Shown here piece after piece: positions 41,120 to 49,258 of a stretch of 64,000 nucleotides of DNA. Both the position numbers and the translations under genes were made by a program. The notes under the pieces are model-generated. The model made no database searches, had not been told where the DNA came from, and saw only the letters and a program-made list of their open reading frames with translations. Every line of letters begins with the position of its first letter. Within the stretch, counting starts at the first letter, position 1. Source of the DNA: Burkholderia cenocepacia. Its GTDB lineage: Bacteria > Pseudomonadota > Gammaproteobacteria > Burkholderiales > Burkholderiaceae. Where the stretch lies: positions 2,666,001 through 2,730,000 of the forward strand of contig NZ_CP060039.1 in the NCBI RefSeq assembly GCF_014211915.1. Reading direction: 5' to 3'.

Positions 41120-41133
41120 GCGCGCCGGAAACG

Positions 41134-41170
41134 ACGAAGCGCCGCGGTCAGGCGACGCGCGGCGCTTCGT
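41134..41170. terminator. Bidirectional hairpin, likely terminator
   Basis: Perfect 13-bp arms (41134-41146 and 41158-41170) with an 11-nt loop between convergent genes. The U-tract is weak. Confidence 0.7.
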
Positions 41171-41223
41171 ATCGTGTTTGCTTCAGTTGAAGCGGCGCGC
41201 TCCGCGATCCGCTTGCCAGCGAA

Positions 41224-41520
41224 TCACAGGCCAGGCAGCGGACACGGATTCGGGGCTGCGCCCTGATATCCGCCGGCGACGGCACCCAGCGCGGCACCGG
41301 CCGCCAACGTGCCGAGCGTTTTCAGCACGCCCTCGGTCGACAGCGGCTGGCCGTTGCCCGACATCGTGCGCCCCGAGTACGCGGTGCATGCCGACGACGA
41401 CGCGACCGTCTTCTCGGGTTTGGCGCTCCAGGCGATATTGTCGGCAGGCGTATTGGCGAAGGCCGGCGCGGCCAGCATCAGCGCCAGAAGGGAAATCGGG
41501 ATACGGAAGGTGTGTTGCAT
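41224..41520 (-). CDS. Small exported Ala/Gly-rich protein
   Basis: 98 aa. A signal peptide (RIPISLLALMLAAPAFA-N, cleavage ~22) is followed by a short mature chain with two Cys (one near SSACTAYSG, one near the end, NPCPLPGL) and a Gly/Ala stretch LGTLAAGAALGAVAGGYQG like a glycine zipper. Possible small membrane-associated or lipidless envelope protein; no family recognised. It lies downstream of tRNA-Leu on the same strand but behind the tRNA terminator. Confidence 0.75.
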   Translation of the reverse strand: MQHTFRIPISLLALMLAAPAFANTPADNIAWSAKPEKTVASSSACTAYSGRTMSGNGQPLSTEGVLKTLGTLAAGAALGAVAGGYQGAAPNPCPLPGL

Positions 41521-41631
41521 CGGTGGCCCCTCGGTGTCGTCGTGCTGCTTGTATGAAAAGCGAGCACGATATTACACGCGGCCGGTTGCTCGGACGAGGT
41601 CCGGATGCGTGGCGAGGAAGCCGGCATCAAC

Positions 41632-41669
41632 AAAAAAGCGCTGCGGTCAGCCGACCGGCAGCGCTTTTT
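41632..41669 (-). terminator. tRNA-Leu terminator
   Basis: AAAAAGCGCTGC/GCAGCGCTTTTT 12-bp arms (41633-41644 and 41658-41669) with a T-run on the minus strand. Confidence 0.88.
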
Positions 41670-41704
41670 CACGAACGGCCCCTAACAGGGGCGCGTTCGA
41701 CTTC

Positions 41705-41791
41705 TGGTGCGTGAGGCCGGACTCGAACCGGCACACCCTTGCGGGCGTCAGGACCTAAACCTGGTGCGTCTACCAATTTCGCCACTCACGC
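41705..41791 (-). tRNA. tRNA-Leu (TAG)
   Basis: 87 nt including an encoded CCA. GCGTGAG/CTCACGC acceptor, anticodon loop TTTAGGT giving TAG, the long variable arm of class II tRNAs, and GGTTCGAGTCC T-arm. Confidence 0.97.
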
Positions 41792-41894
41792 GCATTTCCG
41801 TCGCCTGATCGCGCGGGATGCAAGATGCGTGCTCCACGCGCCCGGGACTTCACGCCGGCCCGAAAACCGGCACGCCCGATCAGGCGAGCGCGAG

Positions 41895-41923
41895 ATTCTA
41901 CCCGATCCGTGCGGCGTTGTCTC
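41895..41923 (-). promoter_or_regulatory. Candidate tRNA-Leu promoter
   Basis: Minus strand: -35 GAGACA (41918-41923), 17-bp spacer, -10 TAGAAT (41895-41900), followed by a G/C-rich discriminator. It is about 100 nt ahead of the tRNA. Confidence 0.5.
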
Positions 41924-41950
41924 GCCCCGCCGGCGCCCGTCGTGCCGCGG

Positions 41951-41959
41951 TGCTAGAAT
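41951..41959 (+). promoter_or_regulatory. Extended -10 for the squalene/phytoene-synthase-like gene
   Basis: TGCTAGAAT, 67 nt before the start codon. No recognisable -35. Confidence 0.45.
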
Positions 41960-42025
41960 GCCGCGCTCGACGTTTCGGCAGCGCGCCGCCGCGCGTCCCC
42001 GAACCCGCCCCACACGATTTCGCCC

Positions 42026-42859
42026 GTGAACTTCGACAACTACTGTCAGCAAAAGGCCGCCCCCGCCGGCTCCAGCGTCTACTACGCGCTGCGCCAGGCG
42101 CCGCTCGCCACGCAGCCGCGCCTGACCGCGCTGTTCGCGCTGCGCCGCGAACTCGAGGAAACCGTCAAGGAAACCAGCGATCCGACCGTCGGACACACGA
42201 AGCTCGCGTGGTGGCACAAGGAACTCGCCGCACTGGCCGACGGGCAGCCGTCGCACCCGGTCACGAAGGCGCTCGCACAGCATCATCCGGCGATCGCCGC
42301 CGAAGCCGACGCACTGCGCACGCTCGTCAACGGTTACGGAATGGACCTCGAACAGGCGCGCTACCTCGACTTCGCGAACCTGCAGCGCTATATCGCGCAG
42401 GTCGGCGGCACCTTCGCGTCGCTGGTTGCGCGCGCCAGTTCGGCGAACCCGGCCGACCCGCAGCCGTGGGCCGCGGACGTCGGCCGCGCGCTGATGCTCG
42501 CGCAATTCGTGCAGGAGCTCGGCAACGACGCGCGCCACGGCCGCATCTATCTGCCGATCGACGAACTGCAGCGCTACAACGTGACCGCGGCCGACCTGCT
42601 GAACCGCCGCTACAGTCCGGCCTTCACCGAATTGCTGCAATTCCAGACGACCCGCGCACGCGAAGCGCTCGTGGCCGCCGATGCGGCGATTCCGGCCACT
42701 GAACGCCGCGCGCAGCGCACACTGCGGGCGCAAATCGCGCTGGCCGGCGCGCTGCTCGACGAAATCGCGCGCGACGGCTACCAGGTGCTGCACCAGCGCA
42801 TCGCGCTGACACCGATCCGCAAGCTGTGGATCGCGTGGCGCGCCGCGCGCCGCCGCTGA
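42026..42859 (+). CDS. Squalene/phytoene synthase family protein with altered Asp motifs
   Basis: 277 aa in the trans-isoprenyl-diphosphate synthase head-to-head fold (HpnD/CrtB-like). True synthases carry two Mg-binding Asp-rich motifs. Here the first reads RRELEETVKE (Glu for Asp). The second is shortened to QELGNDARHGRIYLP, lacking the RDVxED part while keeping the downstream ARxGRIYLP signature. No hopanoid or carotenoid genes are adjacent. The fold assignment is firm; catalysis of squalene or phytoene formation is doubtful. GTG and ATG alternatives upstream are not needed: ATG 42026 fits the family N-terminus. Confidence 0.8.
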   Translation: MNFDNYCQQKAAPAGSSVYYALRQAPLATQPRLTALFALRRELEETVKETSDPTVGHTKLAWWHKELAALADGQPSHPVTKALAQHHPAIAAEADALRTLVNGYGMDLEQARYLDFANLQRYIAQVGGTFASLVARASSANPADPQPWAADVGRALMLAQFVQELGNDARHGRIYLPIDELQRYNVTAADLLNRRYSPAFTELLQFQTTRAREALVAADAAIPATERRAQRTLRAQIALAGALLDEIARDGYQVLHQRIALTPIRKLWIAWRAARRR

Positions 42860-42869
42860 GCCGCGCGCA

Positions 42870-44090
42870 TCACGCCTTCAGCAGCGGCAGCGTGTCGAAA
42901 CGCTGCTGCAGCACACGCGTCGCATCGAGCCCCCACCAGGACCCGAGCACGGTCGCGTAAAGCTGGCGGAAATCGACCGCGACCGGCAGGTTGCCGTTGC
43001 CGTCGAGCCGCCCGAGCGCCGGCGGCGCGCCGTACAGTCCGCCTGCCACGCGGCCGCCCATCACGAAATGCGGCGCGGCCGTGCCGTGATCGGTGCCGTT
43101 GCTCTGGTTCTCGCGCACGCGCCGCCCGAATTCCGCATACGTCATCACGAGCGTCTCGTTCCAGCGCCCGAGTTCGATCAACGCCGCGCGCATCGCGCTC
43201 ATCCCTTCCGCGAACTGCTTGAGCAGCGCGGCCTGCTGCCCCGGCTGGTTCTGGTGCGTGTCGAAACCGTTGAGCGTCAGGCGCAGCACCGCGACCCCAT
43301 CCTGCGCGCCGGGCCCGGACGCTTCGCACGCGGCCAGCACCTGCATCGCGGTCTTGACCGACGTGCCGAACGCGCCGGCCGGAAAGGCCGTCCTGAATTC
43401 CCGCATCCCGCCGCGCGGGCGCAGCCGGTCGGCTGCCTTCACGATGTCGTTCTCGACGTCGACGATGTGCGCGAGCGCCGGGTTCTGCTCGCGCAGCGAC
43501 GACGGCTCGGCGAGCCGGGCCGCGCGGATGAACTGCGCGGGATTGACGAGTGCGATCGCGCGCGCGCCGTTCGACAGCGGCCCCATCTCGGCGCTGCCGA
43601 GCACGACGCCGTCCGCGGCGAAACCGGGCGGCACGGGCGCCTGCGCGAACGTGCGCGTGAGCCAGCCTTCGTGCAGGTACTGATCCGAGCGCGACGCGGT
43701 GTCCCAGATCTCGATCGAACGGAAATGCGACAGGTTCGGCTGCGGATAGCCGACACCCTGCACGATCGCGACCTGTCCGTCGCGCCACAGCGGCATCAGC
43801 GGCGCGAGCGACGGGTGCAGCCCCGTCTGCGCGTCGAGCTGCAGCACCTGCTCGCGCTTGATGCCGATGCTGCGCCGGAATTGGTAGTACAGCGGGTCGG
43901 CATACGGCACCACCGTGTTGAGGCCGTCGTTGCCGCCCTTCAGCTCGACGAGGATCAGCACGTTCGCATACCCGACCGCGGCCTTGCGCCCCGCCTGCGT
44001 CGCGGCGGCCGCCATCGCGGGCGCTTGCCACATCGACACGCCGGCCGCCGCCGCGGCGCCCGTCAGCGTCAGAAAATCACGTCGGTTCAT
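42870..44090 (-). CDS. DUF1501 family exported protein (Tat substrate)
   Basis: 406 aa. The N-terminus MNRRDFLTLTGAAAAAGVS is a twin-arginine signal, so the folded protein is probably exported by Tat. The DUF1501 region follows (LILVELKGGNDGLNTVVPY at ~45-65, SHFRSIEIWDTAS, GFDTHQNQPGQQ, YAEFGRRVRENQSNGTDHGT), with conserved His/Asp like the sulfatase/phosphatase-fold enzymes. Its partner, a DUF1800 protein, lies 67 nt upstream on the same strand; the two families commonly occur together. Biochemical function is not established. Confidence 0.9.
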   Translation of the reverse strand: MNRRDFLTLTGAAAAAGVSMWQAPAMAAAATQAGRKAAVGYANVLILVELKGGNDGLNTVVPYADPLYYQFRRSIGIKREQVLQLDAQTGLHPSLAPLMPLWRDGQVAIVQGVGYPQPNLSHFRSIEIWDTASRSDQYLHEGWLTRTFAQAPVPPGFAADGVVLGSAEMGPLSNGARAIALVNPAQFIRAARLAEPSSLREQNPALAHIVDVENDIVKAADRLRPRGGMREFRTAFPAGAFGTSVKTAMQVLAACEASGPGAQDGVAVLRLTLNGFDTHQNQPGQQAALLKQFAEGMSAMRAALIELGRWNETLVMTYAEFGRRVRENQSNGTDHGTAAPHFVMGGRVAGGLYGAPPALGRLDGNGNLPVAVDFRQLYATVLGSWWGLDATRVLQQRFDTLPLLKA

Positions 44091-44157
44091 CGCACATCCT
44101 CTGGTTCGCCGCCCGGCGCCCTGGCCGCGGCGACTGTCCGCTTCGTCGTCGTTCGCA

Positions 44158-45660
44158 TCATTTCAGTTGATAGGCCGGATCCATCAGCAGCGCCTCGAGA
44201 TACGCGCTGCCGGTCGAATCCGTGTCGATCGCCGCGACCGGCGAGAGTTGCAGCACCGCGTGCTGCAACTGCAGCTCGGTCGACAATCCCGCGATCGCCT
44301 GCGGCCGCGCACGATACTGGGCCAGCCAACGTTCGAGATCGAAACGCAGGCCGCCGCGCGCGGGCTTCGCGGGCGTGCCGCGCAGGCCGGCGCCGGACGC
44401 CGCGTCGGCCACCGGCATCGCATGCGCACGCGCATTCGGCGGCGGCGCGATCGCGCGGGCCGGCGGCCGCATGCCGGCCGTCTCGGTCGCGCGGAACAGC
44501 TGCTCGACGAACTGCTTGCGCGACAGCAGCGTGGTGCTGTTGATCCATAGCGCGCCGCCCGGCCAGCCCTTCACGTTCGGCGGATAGAACAGGTTCTGCC
44601 CGAGCGTGCGCACGGTGTTCGCGAGCATCTGCGGATCGCCGTACGCCACGTCGAACAGCCGCACCGACCCGACGACGAATTCCGCCGGCGACTTGATCAG
44701 CACGCCGCGGTTGCGCGGATCCCAGAACGCGTCGGTCGACCACAGCGCGGCGAGCGCCGCGCGAATGTCGTAGCCGCTCGCGCGAAACCGTTCGGCCACC
44801 GCATCGAGCGCGCCGGGCTCCGGCGTATCGGACACGAACTCGCGCCACAGCTTGCCGGCGATGAAGCGCGCGGTGCCCGGCCGCTTCAGCAGGATGTCGA
44901 GAAAGTCGTCGCCGTCGAACGGCCCGGTTTCGCCGAGGATGGTCTTGTCGCCGGCATCGTGCCAGTCGGGCCGCACCATGAACCGCAGCGTATCGGGATC
45001 GACGGTCCAGCCCGTCATCGCGCGCGCGGCTTCGGTCACGTCGTATTGCGTGTAGTGCCCTTCGCCGAGCGTGAACAGCTCCATCACCTCGCGCGCGAAA
45101 TTCTCGTTCGGCCGCCCCTTGCGATTGCTCGCGCCGTCGAGATACTGGAGCATCGCCGGGTCCTTCGCGACCGCATGCAGCAGCGTGCCGAAGTTGCCGA
45201 GCGCCTCGCGGCGAAACAGCGCGTTCTGCGCGGCCATCGTTTGCGGGTACGGCACCTTGTCCTGCCCCGACGTGAAATGCCCATGCCAGAACAGCGTCAT
45301 GCGTTCGGTGAGCGGCGACGGCGTCGCGACCATCTCGTTGACCCAGGCCGCCCGCAACGCATCGTAGCGGCGATTGCGCTCGCGCTGCTCGTCGCGCCGC
45401 ATGTCGGGCGTCAGCGCCTGGCGCTGCGCGCGCGTGGGCGGCGGCTCGGCGAGCCAGTCGGGCCAAGTCGTGACGGGTTCGTGTCGCGCGCTGCCGAGCG
45501 TGTCGGCCACGACCTGCGCGCGCGTCATGCCGACGATGCGCGCGACCTCGGCGGGCGCGGGAGAGAAACCGGTGCGACTCAGGAAAAACAGCGCGTCGTC
45601 GGCATCGAGCGGCGACTGCATGGCAGGCGACGGCGCCGGTGCGGCAGCGTTCGCTTTCAT
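44158..45660 (-). CDS. DUF1800 family protein
   Basis: 500 aa. Start placed at ATG 45660 because GGGAG is 9 nt upstream; the ATG two codons earlier (45666) would leave only 3 nt. DUF1800 features are plain: DALFFLSRTGFSP, MTLFWHGHFTSGQDKV, NENFAREVMELFTLGEGHYT (~190), and FYPPNVKGWPGGALWI (~360). No Sec signal is obvious; it may travel with or act on the DUF1501 partner. Function unknown. Confidence 0.9.
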   Translation of the reverse strand: MKANAAAPAPSPAMQSPLDADDALFFLSRTGFSPAPAEVARIVGMTRAQVVADTLGSARHEPVTTWPDWLAEPPPTRAQRQALTPDMRRDEQRERNRRYDALRAAWVNEMVATPSPLTERMTLFWHGHFTSGQDKVPYPQTMAAQNALFRREALGNFGTLLHAVAKDPAMLQYLDGASNRKGRPNENFAREVMELFTLGEGHYTQYDVTEAARAMTGWTVDPDTLRFMVRPDWHDAGDKTILGETGPFDGDDFLDILLKRPGTARFIAGKLWREFVSDTPEPGALDAVAERFRASGYDIRAALAALWSTDAFWDPRNRGVLIKSPAEFVVGSVRLFDVAYGDPQMLANTVRTLGQNLFYPPNVKGWPGGALWINSTTLLSRKQFVEQLFRATETAGMRPPARAIAPPPNARAHAMPVADAASGAGLRGTPAKPARGGLRFDLERWLAQYRARPQAIAGLSTELQLQHAVLQLSPVAAIDTDSTGSAYLEALLMDPAYQLK

Positions 45661-45794
45661 CGTCATGGACTCCCGGAACGCACCGGCGGTGCGGATGCCC
45701 GTACAACGGCATTCGGCAGCCGAAAGTTGACGGAAAAAGTGCTACGAATTCTTTCCGCGCGGAGATTTCCGCGCAAGGCGAACGACGGCACGCA

Positions 45795-46073
45795 TCAGCG
45801 CTTGTACAACTCGCGAACGGCGTCTTCGATGTGCTGGCGTAACAGGTGCCGCTCTTCGGGCGTCATGTGCCCGTCGCGGCGGCGCTGTTCGAGATCGGGG
45901 GGCACGGCGGAACGGACCGTCATATCGGCGGCGCGATCGGGCTGCGGCGCTTTGCCGCGCGGCAGCTTGCGCGACGATGCGCCCTGCTCGGGGCGCTGCG
46001 CATACGCGAAGTTCGACGCATACGGACCGGCAAGCGCGATCGTCAGCATCAGTGCAATCCGGGCAGATCGCAT
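45795..46073 (-). CDS. Small secreted protein, divergent from ompR
   Basis: 92 aa from ATG 46073, with GAGGA 7 nt upstream. Signal peptide MRSARIALMLTIALAG ... FAYAQ cleaved near residue 26. The mature chain is charged (PRGKAPQPDRAADMT ... PPDLEQRRRDGHMTPEERHLLRQHIEDAVRELYKR) and ends in a predicted amphipathic helix with a HMTPEER segment, as in several small periplasmic stress or metal-related proteins. No family assigned. Divergent from ompR across 267 nt, so it may belong to its regulon. Confidence 0.75.
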   Translation of the reverse strand: MRSARIALMLTIALAGPYASNFAYAQRPEQGASSRKLPRGKAPQPDRAADMTVRSAVPPDLEQRRRDGHMTPEERHLLRQHIEDAVRELYKR

Positions 46074-46214
46074 GACCGTCCTCGCTTCTTTGGTCGATTT
46101 GTTCCCTTCGTCACGCGGCAACCGGTTACCTCTGGTACTTGAAAAACCCTGCGGAATTCGGGTGTACAAAGATGAAAGATGGAGTGCAGGGGAGTATCTA
46201 CCGAATTTCGGCTT

Positions 46215-46249
46215 CGAGTAAAGGAATCTCTATAGCCTGCCTTTACTCG
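46215..46249. repeat. 10-bp inverted repeat upstream of ompR
   Basis: Perfect arms CGAGTAAAGG (46215-46224) and CCTTTACTCG (46240-46249) spaced by 15 nt (TCTCTATAGCC within). This is operator-like geometry, or a hairpin. Confidence 0.6.
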
Positions 46250-46271
46250 GCGCGACACTACGGGTAAATTT

Positions 46272-46287
46272 TGTAACCGACTGTAAC
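46272..46287 (+). promoter_or_regulatory. Candidate OmpR-family tandem binding site
   Basis: TGTAAC-cgac-TGTAAC: two identical hexamers exactly 10 bp apart, i.e. GTTACA repeats on the other strand. That is the half-site and spacing used by OmpR/PhoB-type winged-helix regulators. It lies 54 nt ahead of ompR. Confidence 0.6.
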
Positions 46288-46340
46288 GCACGAAAATCCC
46301 CGGCCGTGCGTCAATTCCCATTCGCGATAAGATGCCGATC

Positions 46341-47066
46341 ATGGAAACGAAAAACCCCTCCAAGATTCTCGTCGTCGACGACGACCCTCGCCTGCGCGAT
46401 CTGCTGCGCCGCTACCTCGGCGAACAGGGTTTCAACGTCTATGTCGCGGAAAACGCGACCGCGATGAACAAGCTCTGGGTACGCGAGCGTTTCGACCTGC
46501 TCGTGCTCGACCTGATGCTGCCCGGCGAAGACGGCCTGTCGATCTGCCGCCGGCTGCGCGGCAGCAACGACCGCACGCCGATCATCATGCTCACCGCGAA
46601 GGGCGAGGACGTCGATCGCATCGTCGGCCTCGAGATGGGCGCCGACGATTACCTGCCGAAGCCGTTCAACCCGCGCGAACTGGTCGCGCGCATTCACGCG
46701 GTGCTGCGCCGCCAGGCGCCGGCCGAACTGCCGGGCGCCCCGTCGGAAACCACCGAGGTGTTCGAGTTCGGCGAATTCTCGCTGAATCTCGCCACGCGCA
46801 CGCTGACGAAATCCGGCCAGGAAATTCCGCTGACCACCGGCGAATTCTCGGTGCTGAAAGTGTTCGCGCGTCATCCGCGCCAGCCGCTGTCGCGTGAAAA
46901 GCTGATGGAGCTCGCCCGCGGCCGCGAATACGAAGTGTTCGACCGCAGCCTCGACGTGCAGATCTCGCGCCTGCGCAAGCTGATCGAACCCGATCCGGGC
47001 AGCCCGCGCTTCATCCAGACCGTCTGGGGCCTCGGCTACGTGTTCATCCCGGACGGCGCCGCCTGA
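46341..47066 (+). CDS. ompR: OmpR-type response regulator
   Basis: 241 aa from ATG 46341; an ATG three codons earlier (46332) is equally open. Receiver domain: acidic pair in ILVVDDDPRLRD, phospho-acceptor Asp in LLVLDLMLPGEDG (~55), Thr and Lys in IIMLTAKGED ... YLPKPFNPREL. A C-terminal winged-helix trans_reg_C domain follows (ending LDVQISRLRKLIEPDP ... WGLGYVFIPDG). It responds to the envZ-type kinase 42 nt downstream, and the tandem repeats upstream suggest autoregulation. Confidence 0.94.
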   Translation: METKNPSKILVVDDDPRLRDLLRRYLGEQGFNVYVAENATAMNKLWVRERFDLLVLDLMLPGEDGLSICRRLRGSNDRTPIIMLTAKGEDVDRIVGLEMGADDYLPKPFNPRELVARIHAVLRRQAPAELPGAPSETTEVFEFGEFSLNLATRTLTKSGQEIPLTTGEFSVLKVFARHPRQPLSREKLMELARGREYEVFDRSLDVQISRLRKLIEPDPGSPRFIQTVWGLGYVFIPDGAA

Positions 47067-47107
47067 GCTTTTTCCTTCCCGGCTTCGCCCCGTCCACGGC
47101 CCGTCCC

Positions 47108-48469
47108 ATGCGTATCGACCGGCGCCTTTTGCAGCTCGCGTTCGGCGGGCTGTTCTGGCGCACCTTCCTGCTGATCGCGCTGCTGATCTCGGTCAGTCTC
47201 GCCGCGTGGTTCCAGAGCTTTCGCGTGATCGAGCGCGAGCCGCGTGCGCAGCGCGTCGCGCTCCAGCTCGTCGCGGTCGTGAAGCTCACGCGCACCGCCC
47301 TGCTCTATTCCGATCCCGACTTGCGGCGCGCGCTGCTGCAGGATCTCGAGAGCAACGAGGGCGTGCGCGTGTACCCGCGCGAGAAAACCGACAAGTTCAA
47401 GCTGCAGCCCGACGAATCGCTGAATCGCCTGATCGAACACGACATCCGCAGCCGTCTCGGCGACGATACCGTGATCGCGCAGTCGGTCAACGACATTCCC
47501 GGCGTGTGGATCAGCTTCAAGATCGACGACGACGACTACTGGGTCGCGCTCGACCGCGACCAGCTCGACAACGTCACGGGCCTGCAGTGGGCCGGCTGGG
47601 GGCTGTTCGCGCTCGCGCTGTCGCTGTTCGGCTCCGCGTTCATCACGAGCCTCGTGAACCGGCCGTTCTCGCGGCTCGCGCTTGCCGCGCGCCAGGTCGG
47701 TTCCGGCCAGGCGCCCGAGCCCCTGCCCGAGCGCGGGATGGGCGTCGCGGCCGAAACCAACCGCAGCTTCAACCAGATGGTGCGCGACCTCGAACAACTC
47801 GAGGCCGATCGCGCGCTGATGCTCGCGGGCATCTCGCACGACCTGCGCACGCCGCTCGCGCGGCTGCGGCTCGAAACCGAGATGAGCCCGTCCGACCAGG
47901 CGACCAAGGACGCGATGGTCGACGACATCGAACAGATGGACCGCATCATCGCGGCCTTCATCGACTACGCGCGCCCGTCGCAGCGCAAGCCCGAGCCGGT
48001 CGACCTGTCGTCGATCGCGCACGAAGTCGCCGCGCGCGTGTCGGGCGAGGACGGCGTCGAGATCCGCACGCGGCTCGCGCCGAGCGCGATCATCGAAGCC
48101 GACGAAACCGACATGCGCCGCGTGATCGGCAACCTCGTCGAGAATGCGCGCAAATACGGCCAGAGCAAGCAGGACGGCATCTCGCGCATCACGCTCGAGA
48201 CGCGCGTGTCGCATGCGCGCGTCGAGCTGTCGGTGAGCGACGAAGGGCCCGGCATCCCCGAGGATCAACTGCCGCTCGTGATGCGGCCGTTCTATCGCGT
48301 CGACACCGCGCGCACCAAGGCGGACGGCACGGGCCTCGGGATGGCGATCGTGCTGCGGCTCGTCGGCCGCTACCGCGGCGCGCTGCGGCTGCGCAACCGC
48401 CACCCGGACGCCGGCCTCGAAGTCACGCTCGAATTCCCCGGCGCCGGCAAGGCGCGTGCGACCGCGTGA
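47108..48469 (+). CDS. envZ: EnvZ-type sensor histidine kinase
   Basis: 453 aa. Two membrane segments (~15-35 and ~160-180) flank a ~125-residue periplasmic domain. A HAMP region (~180-235) precedes the dimerisation/phospho-acceptor helix AGISHDLRTPLARLRLETEM (His ~243). The catalytic domain has N box NLVENARKYG, G1 DEGPGIPED and G2 GTGLGMAIV. It senses envelope/osmotic conditions and phosphorylates OmpR. Second gene of the ompR-envZ operon. Confidence 0.93.
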   Translation: MRIDRRLLQLAFGGLFWRTFLLIALLISVSLAAWFQSFRVIEREPRAQRVALQLVAVVKLTRTALLYSDPDLRRALLQDLESNEGVRVYPREKTDKFKLQPDESLNRLIEHDIRSRLGDDTVIAQSVNDIPGVWISFKIDDDDYWVALDRDQLDNVTGLQWAGWGLFALALSLFGSAFITSLVNRPFSRLALAARQVGSGQAPEPLPERGMGVAAETNRSFNQMVRDLEQLEADRALMLAGISHDLRTPLARLRLETEMSPSDQATKDAMVDDIEQMDRIIAAFIDYARPSQRKPEPVDLSSIAHEVAARVSGEDGVEIRTRLAPSAIIEADETDMRRVIGNLVENARKYGQSKQDGISRITLETRVSHARVELSVSDEGPGIPEDQLPLVMRPFYRVDTARTKADGTGLGMAIVLRLVGRYRGALRLRNRHPDAGLEVTLEFPGAGKARATA

Positions 48470-48499
48470 CGCGTTCGCGCACGCATCTTGCGCGTCACA

Positions 48500-48576
48500 C
48501 TATCGACGCGGTTGACAAAAGCTATGAGGGTCGTTAGTCAAAATCTATTGAAGCGACTTACTAATAGTGTTATAGT
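48500..48576 (+). promoter_or_regulatory. ahpC promoter with upstream CTAT repeats (possible OxyR site)
   Basis: -35 TTGAAG (48548-48553), 17-bp spacer, -10 TATAGT (48571-48576). Upstream, CTAT occurs at 48500, 48522 and 48545 (22 and 23 bp apart), with TTAG 11 bp before the last. This resembles the ATAG/CTAT tetranucleotide grid bound by OxyR, which typically contacts the region just above -35. The promoter is well supported; the OxyR site is a guess. Confidence 0.6.
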
Positions 48577-48658
48577 TTTCTCCATGCTGTCACATCATCG
48601 TTGCAGCACCGAGGTAGCTTGACTCAGTCTTCTTCCCAACTCACACAGGAGTATCCGC

Positions 48659-49207
48659 ATGAAAACCGTGGGCGATAAACTCGAAGCTTTCACCGTCGTA
48701 GCCGCGAAGCCGGGCTTCAATAATCACGAGGAAAACGGCCAGTCGGCGTTCGAGACCGTCACCGAAGCGTCGTTCCCGGGCAAGTGGAAGATCATCTACT
48801 TCTATCCGAAGGATTTCACGTTCGTGTGCCCGACGGAAATCGTCGAATTCGCGAAGCTCACGAAGCAGTTCGAAGAGCGCGACGCCGTCCTGCTCGGCGG
48901 CAGCTCGGACAACGAATTCGTGAAGCTCGCATGGCGCCGTGAACACAAGGATCTCGACAAGCTGAACCACTACTCGTTCGGCGACGTCAAGGGCGAACTG
49001 ATCGACCAGCTCGGCGTGCGCGACAAGGAAGCCGGCGTGGCCCTGCGTGCAACGTTCATCGTCGACCCGGACAACACGATCCAGCACGTTTCGGTGAACA
49101 ACCTGAACGTCGGCCGCAGCCCGGAAGAAGTCCTGCGCATTCTGGACGGCCTGCAAACGGACGAACTCTGCCCGTGCAACCGCGCAGTCGGCGGCGCCAC
49201 GCTGTAA
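48659..49207 (+). CDS. ahpC: Alkyl hydroperoxide reductase C (2-Cys peroxiredoxin)
   Basis: 182 aa, with AGGAG 7 nt before the ATG. The peroxidatic Cys sits in FTFVCPTEIVEFAK (~57) and resolving Cys in the C-terminal DELCPCNRAVGG, the arrangement seen in AhpC proteins recycled by AhpD rather than AhpF. The catalytic Thr and Arg are also present. It reduces organic hydroperoxides and H2O2. ahpD follows, separated by an intrinsic terminator. Confidence 0.96.
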   Translation: MKTVGDKLEAFTVVAAKPGFNNHEENGQSAFETVTEASFPGKWKIIYFYPKDFTFVCPTEIVEFAKLTKQFEERDAVLLGGSSDNEFVKLAWRREHKDLDKLNHYSFGDVKGELIDQLGVRDKEAGVALRATFIVDPDNTIQHVSVNNLNVGRSPEEVLRILDGLQTDELCPCNRAVGGATL

Positions 49208-49222
49208 GCGTAGCAATGCACG

Positions 49223-49258
49223 AAGCCCGCGGCGCACGTCCTGCCTGCGGGCTTTTTT
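49223..49258 (+). terminator. Terminator between ahpC and ahpD
   Basis: AAGCCCGC (49223-49230) and GCGGGCTT (49247-49254), T-run to 49258. Partial read-through would set a lower level of ahpD than ahpC. Confidence 0.8.

Noticed and set aside
41705..41791. Integration site at tRNA-Leu
   Set aside because: No att duplicate or mobile gene on either side.
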